Source of the DNA: Azolla caroliniana | Lineage: Eukaryota > Polypodiophyta | Length of the DNA: 64,000 nt | Direction: 5' to 3' | Assembly: GCA_043228905.1 (NCBI GenBank) | Contig: JBHGNT010000015.1 | Coordinates: 17,050,001-17,114,000, forward strand | Shown here: positions 11,476-22,479 of the stretch, one piece after another | Numbering within the stretch: the stretch's first letter is position 1 | How the letters are laid out: each line of letters starts with the position of its first letter | The notes under the pieces: generated by a model | Databases searched by the model: none | Told to the model about the DNA's origin: nothing | Seen by the model: only the letters and a program-made list of their open reading frames with translations | Position numbers and translations under genes: made by a program

Positions 11476-11685
11476 GTGTTGTAAATCTGTATAGATATGG
11501 TACAAATTATTAGGTTATTGGAGTTGTTTGGATACGTTTGTTGAAAATGAGGTGGGGACTATGTCCACTTTGGTGGGAAGGCCAGAGTGAGGCCTGGTGA
11601 GAAGAACTTTGGGTGTTCTATGATGTAATTTTGTTTGCTAACTAATGCGAAGTAGTGTTTTTTTGGAAAAAAAAAAAAAAAAAAA

Positions 11686-12938
11686 CATTAACATGATATT
11701 AACTTTATGTATTTCATTATCTTTGTTAGGTAGTTATGTTTATTTGTGCACTTTCTATAGTAATGAAATGTATAACAATGAAGCATCATATAGAACTTTC
11801 ATTATTAAAATTGGTAAAGGATCATATAGAACTTTCATTATTAAAATTTGTATGTCAAATGACATGTTAGTTTTTGCACTCGTGTCATATGACATACATC
11901 TTTAAAAAATGCCAGTCAAAAAACTTTTATACTAACTTGTCAAATTCAAGCCCTGATTGAATCAATGATTGATATGTTGCAATCCAAATATTCTTGGACA
12001 TTAAGTAGGCATTCTCATGTGCTCATAGATTTTGTAATACTAGTCTGTTGAATAATAATTAGTGCTATATCAATTTTTGTTAATCTTATTTGTGATCTAG
12101 ATGCAATTCTAGATATGGTATAAATGTTTTAGCACTTGTTTGGTAATACTCATCCAAATGAACGGTGAATGGTGATATACTCTTCATCTTCATGAAGATA
12201 ATAAAGAAGCCTCCATAAACAAGATTCTTATACGCTTATGCAAAATTATTCCCTTTTGGAAGTAAACGATTGGTGTAAATTTAACCATTAGTTTCACCAT
12301 AGTTCCTTTTTCATAGCTTCTAGTCATTTATGCCTTTATAATTTTCTTTGATAACAATTGTTCCTATTTTCTTACTTAAATATATACTAAATATTGTGGG
12401 TTAGATCTAGTTTCATTTTCTTACAATGATACACAACCTAGTTCTATTGTAAACATTATTTTGTTCACATATATTGATAGAAACATTTTATGTTGCCCAA
12501 GACATTGCAAGTTTATTCCCCTAAGTAAACCCTCTCCGATTGAGGAGTAATGCCTTTTGAGCTCCTATCTAACCTCCATTTTGTCCATTACCTCTCCTCC
12601 AAGACATGTCCTCAAAAATCCCCTCTTCAATGGGAGTTTAAGGAAAGCTACCATGCTTAGATGTGTGTGAATCGTCCCTATTTCGGGGTGGATTTTTCCA
12701 TTTTTGTCTTCTTAGTACATTGTCAATTAGAATGCATCATGTGCTACCATTCACTTAGATGCCACTGCTCTTATTTCTTTGGTCATCGCATTCGACCCTC
12801 CTCCCAAAAATTGGATGGACCAAATCTCTATTTCTTCCTCTATAGTTTTGAGTTCTTGAAGGACATCTAGCTCGTCATGTTCAAGGTGATATGTTGTTAT
12901 ATGCATGTCTATAGGAAGAGGGTACTATGATGTTGACC
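11686..12938. other. AT-rich intergenic sequence, no gene seen
   Basis: No coding or RNA gene could be supported. An imperfect direct repeat of about 39 bp lies at roughly 11782-11860 (ATATAGAACTTTCATTATTA twice). The rest is AT-rich single-copy-looking DNA. Confidence 0.6.
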
Positions 12939-13870
12939 TCAAACTTTCCTAGCGGCATCATCAATGAAAGTGACAAAATTCAATGGACTACCCAAAGATC
13001 TTGTGGGCATAGGTCCAGAAACATCCTTGTGAACAAGATCCAATGGTCGAGTGCATGAGCTAATGCGGCTCTTATGTCCATTTCTGGTTTGCTTACCATG
13101 TTGGCAATGCTCACAAAATGTAAAATGTAAGTGGCTATAGCATAAAAGAATTTCCAATGGCATGCCATTTCGTGACATGTGGCCTAAACATCTATGCCAA
13201 ATGCTTGTAATAGGTTGGTTTGTGATAACCAAAAGATGTTCCTTTTGATGAATGAATAGTGGGTAAAGGGAACCAATTTCATTCCCTTTTGCAATAACCA
13301 TATTTCCTTTTGTTATACAAAAGCTTTGGGAAGCAAATATTATCTTATTGCCGTTGTCATGTGGCCTAAACATCTATGCCAAATGCTTGTAATAGGTTGG
13401 TTTGTGATAACCAAAAGATGTTCCTTTTTATGAATGAATAGTGGGTAAAGGGAACCAATTTCATTCCCTTTTGCAATAACCATATTTCCTTTTGTTATAC
13501 AAAAGCTTTGGGAAGCAAATATTATCTTATTGTCGTTGTCATCAAGCTTACCAATAGACATTAGGTTGTGTTAGTTGAGAACCTTGCATATATTTTTCAT
13601 GGTAAAATGAAAGTCATCACTAAAATGCACTAAGATATCTCCAATACCAATCACATCACATTGATATGTGTCTCCAAGTCTGAGTTTGCCAAATGACTTG
13701 GCTTCATAATATGTGAACCACTGTCTATGTGGAGTCCCAATGCCATCAAATTTTACATCGAAGAACCCTTTTACATAGGGTGAGAGAGATTGGGATCAAG
13801 AAAAATATCATGAGAAAATTCCAAAGTCTCATTGTGGAGATCTACTATCAGCGGCCACATCACCTTCTTC
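12939..13870 (-). pseudogene. Relic of a Copia polyprotein (protease to integrase start)
   Basis: On the minus strand, from high to low coordinates, this reads as degraded Copia pol. Residues like Q-W-F-T-Y-Y and G-I-G-D come from the protease region. They are followed by I-W-H-R-C-L-G-H and C-E-H-C-Q-H-G-K of the pre-integrase zinc region and V-T-F-I-D-D-A of the integrase. It stops abruptly near 12939. Stops and frame changes are frequent and no LTRs are visible, so this is an old fragment. A 182-bp tandem duplication lies inside it. Confidence 0.8.
13176..13539. repeat. 182-bp tandem duplication inside the Copia relic
   Basis: Two copies, 13176-13357 and 13358-13539, differ at about two positions. 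The duplication is therefore much younger than the surrounding relic. It repeats the G-N-M-V-I-A-K-G part of the old reading frame. Confidence 0.85.
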
Positions 13871-14369
13871 AACCTCCTCTATTGTATAAAAATAGTGGTG
13901 CCTCTTTCAGCATGCATCACTGCTTATTTTTTTAGCATTCACTTGATCTTATCTAGTCCTTGAGCCCAATACTAGCAAAATGTTTGTTAACTCTACCTAT
14001 CTAGCATTTTCTTCATTTGTTGTGTCAGCTCTAGGTGTTCACAACACGTCTTTACATTAGTGGAGTTATGTCTCCACTTTAGTATCAATGGCCTTGGGGT
14101 CAGGATGGTCGTGTACTCCATTAATGGTGAGTCAAGCAAGAGAAGTTGTCAAAGAAAGACTTTGACTCAAGGAAAGGTTAGACTCAAGGAAACTACAAGG
14201 TCGAGGAAAGTGTTTGAATTGAGGAAACGTCAGAATCGATGAAAGCTTAGACGCAATCAATCAAAGTCTTTGACTTAAGAAAACTAAAAGTTGACGGATC
14301 CCTCCTCTCACCAATGTCATGACTCTCAATTCTCTCTCTCTGTTTCTTTTTACAATCTTGGGTATATAT
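13871..14369. other. Intergenic sequence, no gene seen
   Basis: No feature is supported. A GTCAAAGACTTTGACT-like motif recurs loosely around 14140-14290. Confidence 0.5.
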
Positions 14370-14945
14370 TGGGTTCGATGGCCAATTTTCTCACCTCTCT
14401 AATACTCAATAGATATCTCCTATTTCACTAGATGCCACTGTGAAATGTAGGGGTTGAACCCATGACCACTTGGTCTCCATTGGGCAACCTTACCAATTGA
14501 GCTACATCCATTTGGGCTCTCATGTCTCTTTTTAATTTTTATCGTAAGTTATTACACTACAAGCATTGTCTTGTGTTCAAGACCCAATTATCTCAACTCT
14601 CTATTAGATACTTCATACATATCTCTTTTAATTCATTAGATGCCACTGTGGAATGTACAGGTTGAACCCATGACCACCTAGTCTCCATTGGGCAACCTTA
14701 CCAACTGAGCTACATCCATTTGGGCTTCTCTCTTTTTAATTTTTATCGTAAGTACTTTACTCTACTGGTAAGTTATTGCACTACAAGCATTGTCTTGTGT
14801 TCAAGACCCAATTATCTCAACTCTCTATTACATGCTTCATACATATCTCTTTTAATTCACTAGATGTCATTGTTGAATGTACGGGTTAATGACCTCCTGG
14901 TCTTCATTGGGCAACCTTACCAACTAAGCTACATCCATATGGGCT
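14370..14945 (-). repeat. Three tandem tRNA-derived SINE-like units
   Basis: On the minus strand each unit starts with a tRNA-like head. It carries an A-box-like TAGCTCAATTGGTAAGG and, about 35 nt on, a B-box-like GGTTCAACCC. A body of about 130 bp follows (CTAATGAATTAAAAGAG..., then GATAAAAATTAAAAAGAGA). Heads lie at about 14440-14515, 14645-14733 and 14870-14942. The third head has lost part of its B box. Spacing is about 210-225 bp. A (TC)n tract follows at 14957-15008. The heads are too degenerate to be functional tRNA genes. The polymerase III promoter structure suggests a SINE. Confidence 0.6.
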
Positions 14946-14953
14946 CACTCTCC

Positions 14954-14956
<3 letters not shown>

Positions 14957-15008
<52 letters not shown>
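14957..15008. repeat. (TC)n microsatellite
   Basis: About 25 uninterrupted TC dinucleotides directly border the SINE-like array. Confidence 0.95.
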
Positions 15009-15010
<2 letters not shown>

Positions 15011-15600
15011 ATATCACTCAAATAGTTAACATAGGATTAGGACTAACTACATCCAATTAATACAACAAAGATTTAGATTAAGACCCAAAACTTTGGTTTT
15101 ACAAGAAAATACCTTTTCAAAATAGGGTTTACAATGTCATTACAAAATAATCGCAATCATGATTATGAGAAGTGTTTACAATGGTAGTAGCAAAAGTTAG
15201 GTCGGTTAAGCAAATGGTGAGGATTCAAATTTCATAGTCTTTGACGGGCCCGCCTACGTCCAACAACTACACTGATTCTTGTTCATATGGGGTACTCCAT
15301 GGTACTCAGAGCTTCCTTCCTTGAATCACCTTTCAACTTCCTTCCTCCATGCTCACCCAACACACTAAGATGGGTCGGTGAACAAGAAGAAGATAACAGA
15401 GAGATGCTCCAAACTCCACACTCCCCCATGTTATAGGTTTTTAGGGTTAGGGTTAATGAGAATGATAATGATGATGATTGGTAATGAAGATAGACATGGT
15501 GATGGAGAGTATGATGGTGACAGAGATCATATAGAGAAGCATTGCAGGGTGGGGGGTGGTGCCTAGAATGGCTCCACCCCCCTCCCAAGGGGGTTCAACG
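15009..15600. other. Intergenic sequence, no supported gene
   Basis: There is an open frame on the minus strand at 15283-15588 (101 codons), rich in Ser and His, without a domain or splice context. I do not call it a gene. Confidence 0.5.
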
Positions 15601-16240
15601 TGAGAGAGGGAGAGAGCAGAGAAAAGGTGACAAAGAGAGAGATTAGAGAGAAATGTTCATTCATGTTTCATTCATTCCCCATAAGCGGTTAAATAGTACA
15701 AGAGGGGGTAGATACATAGGGGTGTAAGCCCCATTGAGCATTCATACTGGACACTCACTCACACCTCCTTGTATCCCTCCACATGCACACACGTGTGCAT
15801 GTGTTCACATACGTATAGATTCACAATTACATTTATGCCTCCTACACATACACAACAACATCATGATAACATTCGACCCTCGATCATCACACTTGACTCT
15901 CCGTACATCTCGTACGGGGTAACACAATATGGCACGCCCGTGGGAAAGTGCCTTGCACGTCGATCCCACATGCCTTGATGATGATATTTCTTTGACCGGA
16001 ACTTCCATCGGTCCTTTCAACGATCGACTCCCTCGATCAGAGTGCTTCACTCGAACATCTTTGTCGGTCAATGAATCTTCTGCGACACGAACCTTCTCGT
16101 TCTGTCGGCTTACGAACTTTGGTAACATCATTCGGGTCATTAAAAAGACGTTGTATGTATGTGTGTTCTTCTTTGTATCTTGTGAGTTGTGTGTGGATCA
16201 CGTCCATTTCTTTTAGGTAGATGAGTTTTTGAAATTGCCT
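15601..16240 (+). mobile_element. Possible Gypsy LTR end and leader relic
   Basis: Near 15905-15950 the sequence runs GGGTAACA, then CAATATGGCACGCCCGTGGG. This resembles the LTR end and downstream junction of the Gypsy element at 57213-57240 (GGTTAACA, CAATTTGGCACACCCG) and of Tat-like plant Gypsy elements generally. If so, 15601-15924 would be an LTR beginning TGAGAGAGGG, and 15929-16216 the degraded start of an internal region. No second LTR was found. This is a weak call. Confidence 0.3.
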
Positions 16241-16329
16241 CGTTGCCCTTTGGTTATTAAAACTCTAATATATACCCTCGAACTTTTGAATTTGCAATGG
16301 GTACCCTCAAGGTTTTGAAATTTGTTGCC

Positions 16330-17160
16330 CTTATCTTTGTCTTTTCCTTTCTCCTTATTGTTTTGTCTTCCTCTCTTTCTTCATTTTTTCTCTTCTTCCT
16401 GTCTGTTGGTCCATTTGTGTCTCCTTCTCTTCTCTTTCTTCATTTCTACTTCTCTGTCTCTCCCGGTTGCTTCTTTGTCTGTCTGTGGTTTTTGGTGTCT
16501 TTCTCTTTTTCCATGACATCTTTTTCTTCCTTCACTGTTCTTCTTCTTCCTTGCATTTCTCTTCTCTCTTCTTCTTATTTTCTGCATGTCTACCTCTTTC
16601 TTCTCTGTGTTGTCTTTGTTTTGGTTGTCGTGGTTGGTCGTCTGTCCAGCCCGTTTGGCCACTCCGGCCACTGTTCGGCTATACGGCCGCTTCGGCAGTT
16701 CCTCAGCCACTCTTTGGTCGCTCGTCCGTCTCCGTCTCCTGTCGTGGCCATCTCCGACCACTGATGTCGTCCTTGTCCAGCCGCCTCCGTTCGGCCACTA
16801 CAACCGCTCTTAGGTCACTCTCCGGCCTCTCCTCCGTCTCTGTCGGTGTTCGGTTGTCGTCCTCCTCTTTCGACCGTGCGTTCGGTCCATCGTCTCGGCC
16901 GTCTCGTCCACTGTTCGACAATCGGTGTGGCCGCGCCCTTTCGGCCTCACCGGCCTTTTCCATCATTGTCTCGGCCGCTGTCCGGCTGCCTCTATTGTGG
17001 ACTCCATCACCGTCTCTGTCGGTTCCCGTCCGTTTGAGTCCGCCTCTGTGTCTCTGGCTCCGTTGCTATCTCTGTACGGCCATAGTCCGGTGCCATCCAC
17101 ACCTGTTCGAGATCGGTCCGGATCCGGAACGGCATACCGATTCCGGTCCATCCGTCCACA
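16330..17160. other. A-depleted, pyrimidine-rich low-complexity stretch
   Basis: For about 830 bp the + strand has very few adenines. The first 300 bp are T/C with scattered G, and the remainder is G/C-rich with recurring CGGCC, TCCGTC and TCTCGG words. All overlapping open frames (for example 16467-17189) are products of this bias, with no domain. No gene is called. Confidence 0.7.
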
Positions 17161-18104
17161 CTAATAGCTTACTTACAACCATTCCTTAATAATTAAATAA
17201 CTCCTCCGTTTCACACTCTGGACTACTTTGCCGGCCGGTAACACCCCAACCCCAAACTCCAAGTAAGAAGGAGATGAAACCCTAAAAAAACCAAAAATAA
17301 AAGACCTCCAAAACTCATTAAACAACCAAAAAAATCCTTAGACATCAAAACAAAGACCCCCCAAAAATAAGCCCTCCTCTCCCCTTTGTATAGTGAAAGA
17401 GGCTTCTACCAACCACATTTAATGCTCTTCACCCTTTTATCATTGAAATGTAAAAGGATAGCTCCCTCATGCACCGGCTAGGACTTGAACTCTACCCTCC
17501 TTTTCCCACAATCTATACTAGCCTTATTTGTATCTTATGGACTTTGTCTACCCACTTGACCTAACCATGGTTACAACCCTCCTCAAGTTGCCTCACAAAA
17601 TTTTCACTTTTGTATAGATTCCACATTATTTAGCATTGCAGATTTACAAAGAAATGGCATCCAACGAGGAAGATTTCATGTCCATCCTTAGATTTGTGTG
17701 GCTTTTATATCAATGGCAATTGGTCCAAGAGGTCACTTGCAACAATGGCAACCTCTACATTGCTTTCAACTAGCCAAAAATGTTGGTGAAGGAAGGTCAC
17801 CAATATTTATTGGACCATGTGGCTAGCTACACAAGGACAAGCTCTTAAAAAGGTCGACGTGGGTCAAATTTTGGTTATTGTTGTCCTGAATAGCAATCTA
17901 GATGATGATGATTTAGCCCCAAACAATCAACATCAACATGAATACAACGCTATAAACATCTCATCACCAAACAATAGCAACACACCACAGAATTCCCCTC
18001 ACACAAGGCACCATCGCCTCGTCCACCTCCTTCTACCCATGTGCCCTCTTGAATGGTTACAATCTCCCTCCTTGTTCGCCACCCCTCTACCCTAACACTC
18101 ATTA
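17161..18104. other. Intergenic sequence, no gene seen
   Basis: AT- and CA-rich sequence without a supportable ORF, repeat or RNA gene. Confidence 0.5.
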
Positions 18105-18244
18105 TTACGAGCATGACCATATAATATCTCGTGGTAAGTAATCCTTCCCTTCTTTACACTCTTGGTTAACCCTCACATGTTATCCTTGTGTGTAAAATAC
18201 TATGGTATAACTTACCACGGGATATTATATGGTCATGTCCGTAA
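18105..18244. repeat. 38-bp inverted repeat with 64-bp loop
   Basis: The left arm 18105-18142 and right arm 18207-18244 are complementary at 34 of 38 positions, with a core of GACCATATAATATC paired with GATATTATATGGTC. This could be a small foldback/MITE remnant or a hairpin transcript. I see no target duplication. Confidence 0.8.
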
Positions 18245-20633
18245 CACACACTAACATAGTCACAACATCTGCCACACTTCATCATATCTTCCTAGCCACA
18301 TTGGGAATCTTGTCCTCTAACATATTTGTTGATCCATGTCAACCAACGATTACAACACTCTCGGTGGGAGTAGTGGATTGGACTACAAATTATGGAAGGA
18401 CCAACATCCCAAGAATTTTCTAATGATGGGTCACCTTTTTTCCAAAAAGAGAATATGGTATGCCTTTTTGACAGCATCAACCTCAAAACTGATCTAGAAA
18501 TCTAAGAAAGAGTTCCACCCTTTGGCTACGATACACACCACTATCCCCAACGATACCCTCTCCCAACAAAGTGAGCGGCATGGCAACCACTTGCATAACC
18601 AACATGCCACCCTCATCCCATAACATTTCAATCTTTATGATACATTATTCTTCCTGACACACATTTATGGGTACTATTTTTAAATCGAGATTGAGTACAA
18701 CATTGATATCCTTCTATACCCCCAAATTTATGTGGATAAAGTCCACAAGTAGTCTCAAGCCAACACAACCCCCTTGTGAGGGAGGTATCATGATGTTTGA
18801 GACCTACTGATGAAACCACCTAGTGCTAGCTCAGCACCCATCCATAATCCATCTGCACTAGCCCCCACCTTCTCTCTTCACCCTCATTCTTCCCTCTTCC
18901 ACCCTCAGCCCAAATTCTTAAGTCAAAGAATGTATCCAAACCTCAGTTTTCAATTGGGTAGTTTTCTTCATCACCCCACATGGATTCAAGAGGGGTGCAT
19001 ATGCTCTATATCATGGTTGTCTTCGCTCAACATATCAAAAATATATATGATCTCGACATTCAAGCTATGATTCACATACTACAAGTACTCCAGATCCTAC
19101 TCAATGATCCAAACTTCAAGGCACTCCCACCATCACCTTCCAATTGCCCCTCCGCGACTACTTCTCTACCTTGTGTGGGGAAAATGTTCACTTCTTCTTT
19201 TTTCAATGCCCTTCAACCACAAACAAGGGTCTCATGTCATTCAGCAACATCTTGGCAAGGAAGATATTCACGATTTTTTTTTTCAATGCCCTTCAACCAC
19301 TCTTGTAGTCATTCAAATTTGCATCCATCGCACTTAGTTGTGATAATATCTTCTTGGTCATGGCTGAAGCATCTAGCGATTCATGCTCATTGCCCCAATA
19401 TCGTTATTCAATAAGATAGGTGTGGATGACCAACACTTTCTTGAACTTAATATCATAACACAATCATGAAGGGGCTTTATTGACGCTTTGGTTACAACAA
19501 GGGGCTTTATTGTCAAGTCAGAGTAGAGGTTCTTGAGGTAGGGATCATTCTGACATTAACGGCCATGGAAGTGTTGTGGGTTATCATCCTTACATGCCAA
19601 GCAATGATGCTGATTACAATGGTATTTGATTCATCCAGTGGTTTAGCAAGAATGGGGGCCTGGCAATGGTTGCAATGGAAAGCTCAATAGAGCATACAAT
19701 GGCGAGGCCAAAACAACAAAATTGGTCATCATGCAAATGATGGCAAGGTTGATAGGAGGCGACCATAGTGACCAGAGAGCTGATCGGAAGCATAAGGGCA
19801 AACGAAGGGGCCAAGTCAATGCTTACCGCACCATATTTCGCCTTGAATCAAAACCTAGAAAGGACACCTTGTTGGAAATTTAGCAAGATTGAATCAAACT
19901 AGCAAGGACTCTTTGTTGGAAATTAAGCATGATGGGGTAGGACCATATAACACACAAAAGCTTATCGGTAAAGCGCCTGCTATTTGCCTCATGCAGTCAA
20001 ATCATCTCCCCACTCAACCAAAACATCACAAAGCGTTTTGGCAATCTTACATACAATGTATAAATATAACTAAACTATCTCATAGCATATAACTGACTTA
20101 ACTACAATTAGTTGTTTTTCAAACAATTGAAGTGCACAAAAGTGTCCCTGGTGAAAGCTTAATGAAAATATTGTTTATGTTGTCATGTTCACCTTAACCA
20201 AACATTAAAAGAAATCTGCTTGCATTACAACCACAACCATTCTGAGGCCAAGCTTGAAATACCAAATCACAATTCAATGCAATTTACATGTCTACACCAT
20301 GACAATACTTTTACACAAAGAATCAATTGTTCATATATGTATATCCATATAAAAGGTCCAGAAGCAAAGGTTCATAAAATCAGTGCTTACATAAGCTGAA
20401 GAACTTTATGCCACACAAGGTAAGGGGAATACAGTAAGATAAAAACACTCAGGGTTTACTTCATAAAAAACAAATTTAAACTCTTCATGAATAAAACCAT
20501 CAAAAAAAGGAAATGGAATTTATATTCTAATAAGTATTTTTCAATCATGTTACCCTTAAAACCAAGCTGCAATAACAAACCACTGACAACAATAATGCAC
20601 AATGCAAACCACAACTCAACCGAATTTCACAAA
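18245..20633. other. Intergenic sequence, no gene seen
   Basis: No gene is supported over about 2.4 kb. The phrase TTTCAATGCCCTTCAACCAC occurs twice (about 19200 and 19283) and AAGGGGCTTTATTG twice (about 19468 and 19499), so small local duplications are present. Confidence 0.5.
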
Positions 20634-20903
20634 ATGGCGACAGTAGTATGCATGCCCATCAAAGATGACTGGCAATATATGGCAACAGTAGTATGCAAAC
20701 CCATCATAGATGACTGCCAATACATGGCAACAGTTGTATGCATACCCATCATAGATGACTGCCAATATATGGCAACAGTTGTATGCATACCCATCATAGA
20801 TGACTGCCAATATATGGCAACAGTTGTATGCATACCCATCATAGATGACTGCCAATATATGGCAACAGTAGTATGCATACCCATCATATATGACTGGCAA
20901 TGT
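20634..20903. repeat. 45-bp minisatellite, six copies
   Basis: Six head-to-tail 45-bp units (20634, 20679, 20724, 20769, 20814 and 20859) read ATGGCAACAGT-GTATGCATA and continue CCCATCATAGATGACTGCC. The middle three are nearly identical and the outer ones diverge. The array lies 200 bp beyond the stop codon of the minus-strand gene at 21101-22459, so it may be in that gene's 3' UTR. Because 45 is a multiple of three, several frames stay open on both strands; I treat these as artefacts. Confidence 0.93.
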
Positions 20904-21100
20904 TGCGATGAACCACAATATGACAGTTTCTTTCCATTTCCATTTCCATTTTTAGTTTCTTTTTACATTTTGACGCCTAAGGGACTTTGAAGCCTAAACA
21001 TAATGCATGGTGGAAGGGACACAGCTACTAAGACAAAGCATTTTAAAAAGGCTTTTAAATCAAAAGGCATATTTTTTACGGATTTAGTCGAGACTATGAA

Positions 21101-22459
21101 CTAAGATGATTGTTGAGGATGACCATTGCCTCCCGGCCCAGGAGGAGGTGTGGTAACAGATGCTTGTGGGTTCATGGTGGCTGGACCTTGCGGCTGAGGA
21201 GATGGAGGAGATGGAGATGGAGTTGGAGATGGAGTTGGAGATGGAGTTGGAATTGGAGAAGAAGCTGAACCCTCAGGAGGAGTCCACGGCCTACCGCCTC
21301 CTTGTTCTTGTGGATTCCATGTACGATTCCGAGACCGATTCATCATCCTACTCCTTGGTGGCCCACGGTTCGGAGGTGGGGGAGAATTACCTGCATTGTC
21401 CTCATTCTTCTTGAACACAAACAAGGGCTTGTAGGGGCCAAAGTACTTGTCTATGGCGGCACACGCTGCATTCTCAGGGAGAGAATCAAGATACTCATCG
21501 ATCTTTGGGTCCCGTGGTGGGAACCCAGGCCATGGTCCAAGATACTTCTCAATCACTGCACATGCGGCACTCTCAGCAACGAGGTCTTTCCCAGACTTCT
21601 TCTCTTGGCCACCAGCCGAGAAATTCCTTCTAGAAGAAGCATTGTTGTTATAATTGTTGCTGTTGTTATTGTTGTTGCTGTTGCTCGGTTTTTCAAGCTT
21701 TAAATCGGATGGTCCAAGGTATTTATCAATGACCTCTGCTGCTGCGCTTGTTCTAGGTAGATTGCTTGTGTTTGCACTTGATGGAGGCTTCAGGTTGTTG
21801 TTTGGATGATTTGTATTCGCACCGGGTCCAGAAGGTGGTGAGAAATTGTTGTTTCCACCAGCAGGATTCGAACCATAGCCCTGCATCCTAGGTGGTGGTG
21901 ATTGCTGTTGCCATGTTTGTCTAGGGTTAGGATTAGGGCTGGGGTTTAAATTAGGGTTAGGGTTAGCCGCTTGTGGTTGCGTAGGATTAGGGTTAGCGGC
22001 AGGTGGTGGTGGTGGTGGTGGTGGTGATTGACCATAGTTAGGGTTCGGGTTCTGGTTGGGATAAGGATTAGGATTAGGATTAGGATATCCAGCTGCTGAG
22101 GTGCAGAAACAACTCCGCATACTATACCTCTGCGAGCCTTTCCAGCTACACATCAAGCAATCAGCGGAAGAGTATCTCTGGATCGACACGGCAGTCCCCG
22201 TGCGATCGGATCGTGGCGGGCAGCATAACCCTCTTTTCAAGGGGAAGCTCTGTGGGGCATGGCGTGCAGATTCAGGGAATCGAGAGAATGGGGAGCGATG
22301 GCGTACCTTAGAGTGAAGCCCAGAAGCAGGAGACGACGAAGAAGAAGCGGAGGAGGAGGAGGAGGAGGAAGAAGCAGCAGCGATGTGTCGGAGTGGATGG
22401 AGGATCAGAGAGGACGCCATAGCCGGGCCTTCCCTGAGCAGAGAGCCTGCTCCAACCAT
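21101..22459 (-). CDS. Pro/Asn-rich protein with three KYLGP motifs, probably organelle-targeted; function unknown
   Basis: A single uninterrupted frame of 452 codons. The first ATG is at 22459, but the ATG at 22420 (M-A-S-S-L-I-L-H-P-L-R-H) gives a more typical Ser/Arg-rich, acid-poor transit peptide and may be the real start. Residues about 125-215 are Pro-Asn repeats, partly encoded by telomere-like hexamers, with a poly-Pro run. Three similar motifs follow: A-A-A-E-V-I-D-K-Y-L-G-P, A-A-C-A-V-I-E-K-Y-L-G-P and A-A-C-A-A-I-D-K-Y-F-G-P. The third leads into Y-K-P-L-F-V-F-K-K-N. The C-terminus is Pro/Ser/Thr-rich. I do not recognise the family. A mitochondrial or plastid role is inferred only from the N-terminus. 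Three telo-box-like repeats lie upstream. Confidence 0.75.
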   Translation of the reverse strand: MVGAGSLLREGPAMASSLILHPLRHIAAASSSSSSSSASSSSSPASGLHSKVRHRSPFSRFPESARHAPQSFPLKRGLCCPPRSDRTGTAVSIQRYSSADCLMCSWKGSQRYSMRSCFCTSAAGYPNPNPNPYPNQNPNPNYGQSPPPPPPPPAANPNPTQPQAANPNPNLNPSPNPNPRQTWQQQSPPPRMQGYGSNPAGGNNNFSPPSGPGANTNHPNNNLKPPSSANTSNLPRTSAAAEVIDKYLGPSDLKLEKPSNSNNNNNSNNYNNNASSRRNFSAGGQEKKSGKDLVAESAACAVIEKYLGPWPGFPPRDPKIDEYLDSLPENAACAAIDKYFGPYKPLFVFKKNEDNAGNSPPPPNRGPPRSRMMNRSRNRTWNPQEQGGGRPWTPPEGSASSPIPTPSPTPSPTPSPSPPSPQPQGPATMNPQASVTTPPPGPGGNGHPQQSS

Positions 22460-22479
22460 CGGCGCGGAGAGAGACAGAG

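Larger units (their letters stand above)
1..11685 (+). mobile_element. L1-type LINE retrotransposon, split by a nested Copia element
   Basis: This is a plant non-LTR retrotransposon of L1 type on the + strand. In order it carries an ORF1 with a DUF4283-like RNA-binding region and a zinc knuckle, an ORF2 with an endonuclease, a reverse transcriptase and a C-terminal zf-RVT domain, a short 3' UTR and a 19-nt poly(A) tract at 11667-11685. The 5' end lies outside the window. Positions 3928-9334 are the nested Copia insertion plus one copy of its target duplication; leaving them out, the LINE frame continues from ACC ATG at 3922-3927 into CTC at 9335. At least three nonsense codons in ORF2, one in ORF1 and one frameshift make it non-autonomous. 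Its own target-site duplication cannot be checked. Confidence 0.93.

Noticed and set aside
14440-14942. tRNA genes
   Set aside because: The heads have A- and B-box-like elements but no proper cloverleaf that I could fold, and they are repeated within a 215-bp unit, so a SINE-like origin is preferred.
15283-15588. 101-codon Ser/His-rich minus-strand frame
   Set aside because: Low complexity and no recognisable domain.
16297-17189. Long overlapping frames on both strands
   Set aside because: They result from the near absence of A on the + strand, which removes stop codons. No domain or conserved motif.
20634-20903. CRISPR array
   Set aside because: Units are contiguous with no unique spacers, and the context is a plant genome.
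20487-20990. 167-codon open frame with a 15-residue repeat
   Set aside because: It is a translation of the 45-bp minisatellite. Other frames on both strands are equally open and no start context or domain supports a gene.
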